Shown: positions 58,429 to 64,000 of the stretch, piece by piece | Layout: each line of letters begins with the position of its first letter | How positions within the stretch are numbered: position 1 is the first letter of the stretch | Source of the DNA: Limisphaera sp026417315 | GTDB lineage: Bacteria > Verrucomicrobiota > Verrucomicrobiia > Limisphaerales > Limisphaeraceae | Direction of reading: 5' to 3' | NCBI RefSeq assembly: GCF_049537125.1 | Contig: NZ_JBMVQY010000001.1 | Coordinates: forward strand, 2,051,170-2,115,169 | Length of the DNA: 64,000 bases | Program-made: the position numbers and the translations under genes | The notes under the pieces: model-generated | What the model was told of the DNA's origin: nothing | Seen by the model: the letters and a program-made list of their open reading frames with translations, nothing else | The model's database searches: none

Positions 58429-58966
58429 GGCACGGATGGCCTAGCCGTGTGTCGAGGAAGATGTATGCGAAGTTGAGCGTCACATGAGAACTGCTCTTGC
58501 AGGTGATCGTCGAGCCCCGCAAGCCCAGGGTGTGTTTCTGTTGGTTCTGCAGGCCAGCACCGTAATAGCGGTCAAGAAATGTCTGTGGACGATCATTCAG
58601 AGCGTTGGCGCCGCGCTTGAGGTTACTGCCCTGCGGCGCTGGCAAAGCCTGGGTAGCACGCGAAGGAGGCAAAGGGGCGGCGTGCAGCAGCCCGCAGAGG
58701 TAAACAGCAAGAAGAAGAAAAGGGCAGTCAGCGGAGGGGAAATGTCGAGCCATGGGCGAGGGGCAAGCGCGGCGGCCGTGTCTCCCCGTAGAGCAGGTTT
58801 CCTGAGTCGCGGGGACTGGCTTGTTGTCGACCGAAGAAGTGGAGCTCAGAGGCTGCGCGTTCTCTTGGGGAACGGTGACGGCGCAGCATCGATGATGCGT
58901 TCGTATCTGTCCTTTCCACTAGTACTCCTTGGTCACAAACGCAACAAATTGTGCTAGAATGGTTTC
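58429..58966. other. Low-information spacer before the IS701-type remnant
   Basis: No gene is firmly supported. A minus-strand frame (58412-58753) with a signal-like start (CPFLLLAVYLCGLLHA) was considered but has no ribosome site. A TGCTAGAAT sequence at 58952-58960 could be an extended -10 box reading into the transposase remnant. Confidence 0.4.
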
Positions 58967-59551
58967 ATGCGAACCGCCCATCCGGGTCCAAGCCCGCAGG
59001 AAAAGCGCTTCGCGGCCTATTGGGAGGGCTTGGCCAGGGCCGCGGGGCATCGGGACCGGGAAGCGCCGCTGAAGGACTACTGCCGCGGCCTGCTGCTGCC
59101 CGGCCAGCGGCAGTCGATCGAGCCCATGGCGGCCCGGCTCCATCCCGACCGCGTGCAGCCCACCCGGCAGTCCCTGCACGATCGGGTGGCCCAAGCGGCC
59201 TGGAGCGACCAGGCCCTGCTGGACGCCGTCACCCGGTAGGTGTTGCCGGCCATGAGCCACAAGCAACCCATCGTGGCCTGGATCGTCGACGACACCGGCA
59301 TTCCGAAGAAGGGCCGGCATTCGGTCGGGGTGGCGCGGCAGTCCTGCGCCCAGTTGGGCAAACAGGACAACTGCCAGGGGGCGGTGTCGCTGTCGGTGGC
59401 CACCTGGGAGGCGAGCCTGCCGGTGGCCTCGCGTTTGTATCTGCCCAAGGAGTGGACCGAGGACCGCGCCCGGCGCCGGAAGGCCGGAGTGCCCGGGGAG
59501 GTGCAGTTCCAGACCCAGCCCGAGATCGCGATCGATCTGTCGGCTGGCTGA
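58967..59551 (+). pseudogene. IS701-family transposase remnant
   Basis: One frame encodes the N-terminal half of an IS701/IS4-superfamily DDE transposase: RFAAYWEGLARAAGHRDREAPLKDYCRGLLLPGQRQSIEPMAARL, then IVAWIVDDTGIPKKGRHSVG with the first catalytic aspartate (VDDTG). It is broken by an in-frame TAG at 59237-59239, and the rest ends at 59551 well short of the family's usual 400-plus residues. It is inactive. It lies between RHS cassettes 2 and 3. Confidence 0.8.
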
Positions 59552-59877
59552 TCCGGCAGCTTCGGTGCTGCCCTTTGTGCGGGGTGAGACGTTCATGACC
59601 CAGTAGTGTTAGTGGCCTGCGGGCTTTTGCGTCGGTTGGAGATCTAGGCATTTCTGTGTATTCTGCGTGATCTGTGGGCTAAGAGGAATGCTCTGTGGAC
59701 TAGCGTCGGAATCTCGAGGTGGTCTGTGGGCTGTGGCGTCACGAGACTTCAATGCGGGCAGCGGCTCTGGTGCGTGGATGGCAGACTCAAGCCGCATGGT
59801 GGTGGAGGGTGTATTGCGCCGGCGGGGTGGAGGTGGGATGATAAGGCTGGGGGTGGTGCGGGGCAGTCCGGACCCAG
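59552..59877. other. Spacer with dispersed repeat before RHS cassette 3
   Basis: Contains the short repeat at 59651-59682 and the 5' edge of RHS core copy 3. The edge (LGVVRGSPDP) is in a different frame from the rest of the core because of a one-base insertion near 59873. Confidence 0.55.
59651..59682. repeat. Dispersed TCTGCGTGATCTGTGGG-type repeat, copy 1
   Basis: 28 of 32 bases match the copy at 63495-63526. Both copies stand shortly before a truncated RHS core. Similar short repeats are scattered through genomes of this and related phyla, from general knowledge. Confidence 0.7.
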
Positions 59878-60562
59878 GTGCAGTCGGAGGTGCGCTCGGA
59901 CTTCGGGGCGCAGAGTCCGGAGCCCCTGGTGTATGACGGGGATGGGAACCTTGTACGGGATGGGCGGTGGGTGTACAGTTGGGACGCGGAGAACCGGTTG
60001 GTGCGCGTGATGAACTACGGGGCGGCGGATCGGGCCGGTTGGCGTCGGGTGGATTGGGCGTACGATGCGCTGGGCCGGCGCATCCGACAGACGAGCTACG
60101 TGCTGAGCAACGGGGTCTGGGTGGTGACCGAGGATCTCAGATTTGTGAGCGATCCGGTCTGGTTCGGCCGGCACATTGCAGAACTGAATGCCACGAACCA
60201 TGCCGTGGTGCGCAGCTATGTGTGGGCCCTGGACCTAAGCGAGACGCTGGACGGTGCCGGTGGCGTGGGCGGTCTGCTCTGGGTGCGGATGGCGAGCGGT
60301 CCGGCCTCGGGGACGCAGTTTGTGACCTACGACAGCAACGGCAATGTCTGGCAGTTGGTCTCTGCTTCCACCGGCACGGCGACCGCCCGCTACGAGTACG
60401 GTCCCTTCGGCGAACCCCTCCGCACCACCGGTCTTGCCGGCGCTTCTAACCCCTTCCGCTTCAGTGGCAAACGCAGCGACCCGGCCAGGGGGCTGGTACT
60501 TTTTGAGTATCGGGCGTATAGTGCACGTACGGGCTGCTGGCTCAGCGGTGACCCGATGGAGA
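59846..60562 (+). repeat. RHS core repeat, copy 3
   Basis: Third copy of the core, beginning at GGCTGGGGGTGGTGCGGGG, later in the core than copies 1 and 2. It carries a one-base insertion near 59873 relative to them. Confidence 0.85.
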
Positions 60563-61089
60563 ACGACGAAAGCCTCAATGCGTATAACGCTACTCTAGAC
60601 TCCCTCGCGGACTATGAAGGTCGCGATGGCCAGAAGCCGAGGAAACCACGCCCCCCAAAGCTACCTAACCCCCTAAAGCGGGCCGCATATTGCGCAGCCG
60701 AGTGTGCAGCAAAGCATGGCGTAGAAAAGATTGGCAAGTGGATTCACGCTCAGTTCTACTGCGGCAAACTCGGTGACGAGTGTCTCGATAAGGGTGGGCT
60801 CCCTGGCGTCCAGGATGTGTTCACTGGGGATTTGGGAATTGGCCGCGACCTTTGGTATAAATTTGTTGGTTGTTTTATTGACTGCATGGGTGGATCGCAT
60901 TATGGCATAGTAGCGCAGCTTGGAGCCGGGAGATTCACGTGTAATGACAAGTCCAGAAGGGTCGATTGGGAGTTCGAGCTCCTTCTGAGCGTTATCATCA
61001 ATGGTAAAGGTTATGTTGTGCATCAGGAGAGGATTAATGGGAGTTGTGGTACTAGACAGTACATGATCTGCTGTGTAGTATGTGGCTGA
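59878..61089 (+). CDS. RHS-core protein with novel Cys-rich tip (cassette 3)
   Basis: Open frame of 403 residues from a GTG at 59878, again 5'-truncated and without a ribosome site. Residues 1-230 are the RHS core (YDGDGNLVRDGRW, YSWDAENRLVRV, FRFSGKRSDPARGLVLFEYRAYS). From about 235 a distinct tip follows with about 13 cysteines (CAAECAAKHG, HAQFYCGKLGDECLD, FVGCFIDCMGGSHYG, QYMICCVVCG). The tip DNA is far less GC-rich than the core. No catalytic motif is recognised; the GSHYG and paired cysteines suggest a disulfide-bonded secreted domain. A lipoprotein gene overlaps its end by 10 bases. Confidence 0.7.
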   Translation: MQSEVRSDFGAQSPEPLVYDGDGNLVRDGRWVYSWDAENRLVRVMNYGAADRAGWRRVDWAYDALGRRIRQTSYVLSNGVWVVTEDLRFVSDPVWFGRHIAELNATNHAVVRSYVWALDLSETLDGAGGVGGLLWVRMASGPASGTQFVTYDSNGNVWQLVSASTGTATARYEYGPFGEPLRTTGLAGASNPFRFSGKRSDPARGLVLFEYRAYSARTGCWLSGDPMENDESLNAYNATLDSLADYEGRDGQKPRKPRPPKLPNPLKRAAYCAAECAAKHGVEKIGKWIHAQFYCGKLGDECLDKGGLPGVQDVFTGDLGIGRDLWYKFVGCFIDCMGGSHYGIVAQLGAGRFTCNDKSRRVDWEFELLLSVIINGKGYVVHQERINGSCGTRQYMICCVVCG

Positions 61090-61559
61090 ATGACATAAAC
61101 AGAGTCCGAATCGCTACTGTTGGAATCTGCCTTGCGGCTTTCATTGCTGCCGGTTGCCGCACTCCGAGGGATGAGGCGGCATTGTTTCGCCGTAAGAACC
61201 CTGAAGAGGCCAAGCACTATGAGGTGTTGGAGCCGGCGTCCCTGCATGTATTACGCACTCATGAGCACCGGGCGCTCGGATATATGCGGGCGCTTGTTTC
61301 TGGTGTAGAGCGGCGAAAGGATCGGCCGGAGGAACTCGAGGAATACCTGCGGCGCGTCAGGGAGAAGCTCGCAGCGCTTGAACAACTGGTATCGAGTGAA
61401 TATGAAACAATCAGAAAGCTATTGGAAAAGGAGGGGGGGACAGTGTACTATTACGAATTGCGCCGCATGGAGGAAGGCGACGGTGAAACCCGCATCGTTG
61501 TCGATAGTGGCTTGATGGTTATAAAGGACGGAAGGATTGTTTATCGTGCTTCTCTGTGA
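61080..61559 (+). CDS. Putative immunity lipoprotein for cassette 3
   Basis: Protein of 159 residues starting inside the end of the RHS tip gene (10-base overlap). It has a clear lipoprotein signal: VRIATVGICLAAFIAAGC with the lipobox cysteine at about residue 26. The mature part is highly charged and helical (RRKDRPEELEEYLRRVREKLAALEQL), probably coiled-coil, and ends in short beta strands (IVVDSGLMVIKDGRIVYRAS). By position it is the immunity partner. It is lower in GC than surrounding genes. Confidence 0.65.
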   Translation: MWLNDINRVRIATVGICLAAFIAAGCRTPRDEAALFRRKNPEEAKHYEVLEPASLHVLRTHEHRALGYMRALVSGVERRKDRPEELEEYLRRVREKLAALEQLVSSEYETIRKLLEKEGGTVYYYELRRMEEGDGETRIVVDSGLMVIKDGRIVYRASL

Positions 61560-62264
61560 TTACATAGGCAGAGTCCGTTACCGCTTGACGTTCAATGAGC
61601 GTTGGATGTTTCGGTGATTGGGTTCGTTGCGAGACGATGCGTTTCATTGGTGTTCTTCTTGACTCTCGGCTCAAGAGATCAAATTGCCGCACGAGGGCGC
61701 TATGTGCGCTCTGTTGATCGCGCTCTTGTGGGTTCAGAGTCTCTGGAGCGGGGTATCATGGCAGTTCGCCGCGGACTCGGACAGCCGAAGTCGGGCATTC
61801 GGAGAAGATCATGCGCCTCTGGCGCAAAGTGCTCCCCTGGTTGAGTGCGCGCGGGGCCGCGATAGCTGGTCGGTGGCCACCCCGGCGTCTCAGTCTACCC
61901 GAGGAGGGCTTTCCGCGGCTTTCTCTAATCCGGTGACCGGACCATTGGCGCGGTTGGTTGGTCTTGCGTCAGTGCGCCTGAGGCACCTGAGGGTAGGGTT
62001 ACACGCGAATGTTGGCCAAAGACCCGGGGCTGAAACTTAGCACATGACACGTAGTCCTCCTGGGAGGGGCCTGTACCGACTCATTGGGTCTAGCCGCCTT
62101 CCTCGGTGGGCATCGATTGGACTGCAGCCCCTGCAGCGGCACCAGCACCTTGGCCGCGGTGGCTGTGCTGGTTGAAGTGGTTGAGCTGGGCCGGCTCAAG
62201 CGGCGTCAGACCGCCTCCTTAGCTGGCCTGCCGCCTTATCTGCGCCAAAGCTGTCCACGGGAGG
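61560..62264. other. Spacer with IS110-type remnant
   Basis: No intact gene. The right part (62012-62262) is an eroded IS110-type transposase fragment. A frame at 61684-62040 has no ribosome site or family features. Confidence 0.5.
62012..62262 (+). pseudogene. IS110-family transposase remnant
   Basis: In one frame, LAKDPGLKL, an in-frame stop, then LAAVAVLVEVVELGRLKRRQ followed by TASLAGLPPYLRQS match the C-terminal region of IS110/IS116/IS902 transposases (usually DPGxxLLxTIPGVGxxTAAxLLAEL...ELGxLxRRQxAALxGLAPYxRQSG). It is cut on its right side by the ISKra4-type element at 62265. Confidence 0.5.
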
Positions 62265-62292
62265 GGGCGCATCTCAGTTTCTTGCAGAGTGG
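62265..62292 (+). repeat. Left terminal inverted repeat of the ISKra4-type element
   Basis: GGGCGCATCT...TTGCAGAGTGG; 24 of 28 bases match the inverse of the right end. Confidence 0.85.
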
Positions 62293-62306
62293 TGTAAGCT
62301 TGCGGC

Positions 62307-63404
62307 ATGAAAACAAACTGCCTTGAGTCTGTTTCCAGTTCGGCGTCCCTTCCCGTCCCATGCGAACTGCTGGCGGTGCTGGCCGCGCGGGCGGCGTGCG
62401 CGTTGGAGCGTTCCATGCAACAGTTGGTCCAAGCCAGCGACCAAAACCTGGGCCATCTGGAAGTGCAGGCCGCCCACGACGTCCGAGAACTGCTCCGGCA
62501 GGCGGTCGCACGGGGTACGCAAACCAATGCCGACGCCACCCCGCCGACCTGTCCGGTGTGCGGCCAGCCCCTCAGGCGTCTGTCCTCCGGTCACGCCCGC
62601 ACCTTCAAGTGCCGCTTCGGGTTCATCCCCGTCCAGCGCACCCGGGGCTACTGCAAGCGCTGCAAGAAGGGGCGCACCCCCGCCGACACCGCCCTCGGGC
62701 TGGAGGCCAGCGCCGTGCTGGAGCACTTGACGGGCCTCTGCCTGCCGCGCGCCACCCTCGACCGTGAAGCCAAGCGCCAGGGCCAACGTGCCCAAGCGCT
62801 GCGGCGCGGGTTGGGCCAGGCGGCCGGGGCGCTGGTCCTTGGGGACGGGGCGGTGTGGCTGTGGCGGCTGTCCGACGACCGCTGGCCGCAGGCGCGCCAG
62901 CGGCTGGACTTCTCCCATGCCGTGCAGCATCTGGCGGCGGTGGGCCGGGCGCTCGTCGGCAAGGACAAGGCGAAACTGACGGCCTGGTTCCAGCCATTGG
63001 TGCGACAACGCAAGCACGAATCCTCCGTGAAAGTAATTCGACAACTGGAAGAAGCCCTGGCCGCCCTGCCCGGCGGCGCCCGTGCGACCGCGGTGGCCAG
63101 GGAAGTGGCCTACTTCCGGGAACAGCAGGGGCGGATGGATGATCGGGCGGTCCGGCGGGCGGGCGAACCCATCGGGAGCGACCTGGTGGAAGCGACCTGT
63201 GGCCAGGATCAATGCCGCTTCAAACGCCCGGGCCAGTTCTGGAGTCCGCGGGGCGATGAAGCGCTGCTCTGTCTGGAGACCTTCTGGCGCAATCGTCGGT
63301 GGTCATTGCTCTTCCCCCACTCTGCCTTCCACCCTGCAAAAAACTCATATGCGCCCCACGGGAGGGCCCGTGCGGGATCGGTGTGGTGCTGTGCGCCTTT
63401 ATAG
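62307..63404 (+). CDS. ISKra4-family transposase, probably internally deleted
   Basis: Frame of 365 codons. A zinc ribbon (CPVCGQPLRRL to GYCKRCKKGR, about residues 90-125) is followed by ADTALGLEASAVLEHLTGLCLPRATLDREAKRQGQRAQ, a catalytic-domain part (VLGDGAVWLWRLSDDRWPQARQRLDFSHAVQHL) and the family end CRFKRPGQFWSPRGDEALLCLETFWRNRRWSLLFPHSAFHP. Family members are usually about 430-480 residues. The LxIDAWNIRERD region carrying the first catalytic aspartate, expected between RAQ and ALRRGLGQ, appears to be missing in frame. The normal stop is also lost, so the frame reads through the right terminal repeat. Confidence 0.75.
   Translation: MKTNCLESVSSSASLPVPCELLAVLAARAACALERSMQQLVQASDQNLGHLEVQAAHDVRELLRQAVARGTQTNADATPPTCPVCGQPLRRLSSGHARTFKCRFGFIPVQRTRGYCKRCKKGRTPADTALGLEASAVLEHLTGLCLPRATLDREAKRQGQRAQALRRGLGQAAGALVLGDGAVWLWRLSDDRWPQARQRLDFSHAVQHLAAVGRALVGKDKAKLTAWFQPLVRQRKHESSVKVIRQLEEALAALPGGARATAVAREVAYFREQQGRMDDRAVRRAGEPIGSDLVEATCGQDQCRFKRPGQFWSPRGDEALLCLETFWRNRRWSLLFPHSAFHPAKNSYAPHGRARAGSVWCCAPL
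63329..63356 (-). repeat. Right terminal inverted repeat of the ISKra4-type element
   Basis: CCACCCTGCAA...ATGCGCCC; pairs with 62265-62292 and abuts the second copy of the 9-bp target duplication. Confidence 0.85.
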
Positions 63405-63662
63405 GCCTGGCTGGGTGGCGGCGGAGGCCGCAGGGTGCTTTCTCTGTGGGGATTTCAGGACCTCGCGGCTTCCGATGCATACCCCGATGAGTCCTTTCTG
63501 CGTGCTCTGCGTGATCTGTGGGCCAAAAAATCCAGTGCTGTCTACGCCTGAAAGGGAATTTCTGCGTGCACAGCGGCCGGTTGAATCGGCGGATTTGCGT
63601 GCATGGGTGGCGTTCTGCACGAATGGCAAATTCTGGCCGCGTGGCGGTGGAGGGAACTGGGC
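63357..63662. other. Spacer between the insertion element and RHS core copy 4
   Basis: Contains the second target-site copy (63357-63365) and the dispersed repeat at 63495-63526. No gene is supported. Confidence 0.5.
63495..63526. repeat. Dispersed TCTGCGTGATCTGTGGG-type repeat, copy 2
   Basis: 28 of 32 bases match the copy at 59651-59682. A weaker match continues downstream (the GTGG..GGTGGAGGG segments at 59798-59813 and 63642-63655), so the sequence before RHS copies 3 and 4 is related. Confidence 0.7.
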
Positions 63663-64000
63663 ATGGGCGGCGGGTGGGTGGTGGTGACGAACTTGGGGGT
63701 GGTGCGGGGCAATCCGGACCGGGTGCAGTCGGAGGTGCGGGGGGGCTTTGTAGCGCAGAGTCCCGAAACCCTGATCTACGACGCGGACGGCAACCTTGTA
63801 CGGGACGGGCGGTGGGTGTACAGTTGGGACGCGGAGAACCGGCCGGTGCGGGTGATGAGCTACGGGGCCAGCGATCGGGCCGGTTGGGGGCGGGTGGACT
63901 GGGCGTACGATGCGCTGGGCCGGCGCATCCGGCAGACGAGCTACGTGCTGAGCAACGGGGTTTGGGTGGTGACGGAGGACCTGAAATTCGTGAGCGATCC
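63663..64000 (+). CDS. RHS-core protein, 3' end beyond the window (cassette 4)
   Basis: Partial frame of 112 codons plus two bases, still open at the window edge. It begins WVVVTNLGVVRGNPDRVQ within the RHS core and continues through QSPETLIYDADGNLVRDGRW and LGRRIRQTSYVLSNGVWVV. Like the other cassettes it is 5'-truncated and its ATG has no ribosome site. A new tip and immunity gene would be expected beyond the right edge. Confidence 0.65.
   Translation, partial: MGGGWVVVTNLGVVRGNPDRVQSEVRGGFVAQSPETLIYDADGNLVRDGRWVYSWDAENRPVRVMSYGASDRAGWGRVDWAYDALGRRIRQTSYVLSNGVWVVTEDLKFVSD
63673..64000 (+). repeat. RHS core repeat, copy 4 (partial)
   Basis: Nearly identical to the first part of copies 1-3, for example unbroken identity with copy 1 over the last 60 or so bases. 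It continues past the window. Confidence 0.85.

Larger units (their letters stand above)
62265..63356 (+). mobile_element. ISKra4-type insertion element with intact ends
   Basis: Element of 1092 bp. It is bounded by 28-bp inverted repeats (62265-62292 and 63329-63356, 24 of 28 bases matching) and flanked by a perfect 9-bp direct repeat, CACGGGAGG (62256-62264 and 63357-63365), the target-site duplication. It carries one transposase-like frame. It is inserted in the IS110-type remnant. Confidence 0.85.

Noticed and set aside
58412..58753. Minus-strand 113-codon frame with a signal-like N-terminus
   Set aside because: No ribosome site, no family match and it overlaps spacer between broken elements; probably chance.
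61684..62040. Plus-strand 118-codon frame in the spacer before the IS110-type remnant
   Set aside because: No ribosome site; overlaps transposase debris in another frame.

Overview
The window is high-GC chromosomal DNA from a member of Verrucomicrobiota, most likely the Pedosphaera/Limisphaera side of the phylum. This is inferred from the gene families, not from a marker gene. The indicators are large secreted proteins built of autotransporter-associated beta-strand repeats, PA14 domains or propeller repeats that share a C-terminal tail ending in FFR/YFR; paired DUF1549/DUF1553 and DUF1501 proteins; a Rhodopirellula/Verrucomicrobium-type sigma factor with a FecR/LamG partner; a DUF1698 methyltransferase; and RHS cores with the QTPE..YD.DGNL..DGRW motif. 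No rRNA, tRNA or CRISPR array was found.

Layout. 1-6077: tightly overlapping plus-strand catabolic operon (Na+/solute symporter, iron-containing alcohol dehydrogenase, DapA-like aldolase, PdxA-type dehydrogenase, four-carbon acid-sugar kinase). 6360-8491: minus-strand ECF sigma operon. 8910-12980: minus-strand dnaK-groES-groEL chaperone block. 13510-20186: minus-strand sigma/FecR-LamG pair divergent from a 1353-residue beta-repeat surface protein. 20807-24011: minus-strand hisG, a 33-residue bS22-like (COX24/AURKAIP1) protein, a TPR lipoprotein and a DUF2203 protein. 25050-27431: secreted propeller-like protein. 27664-33995: minus-strand operon of a tandem RidA-like protein, DUF1549/1553, DUF1501 and PPC-domain proteins. 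35499-43452: pseudopilin-like protein, PepSY protein, GloVer-repeat protein, methyltransferase and PA14/Ig surface protein. 45155-53924: CE15-like esterase, UbiD decarboxylase, PyrH, a LolA-like exported protein, Lon and Hsp20.

54265-64000 is an accessory island. It holds four near-identical copies of an RHS C-terminal core (the fourth runs off the end). Each of the three complete copies leads into a different Cys-rich, lower-GC tip that is followed at once (5-bp gap or overlapping stop/start) by a small predicted lipoprotein. This is the layout of polymorphic toxin tips with cognate immunity genes. The first tip carries the sequence signature of vertebrate serum amyloid A, the second has an HExxH zinc-protease motif and is out of frame with its core, and the third is unrecognised. 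The copies are separated by mobile debris: a broken IS701-type transposase, an IS110-type remnant, an ISKra4-type element with 28-bp inverted repeats and a perfect 9-bp target duplication, and two copies of a short dispersed repeat. The island looks like a cassette store that grows by recombination between RHS cores.
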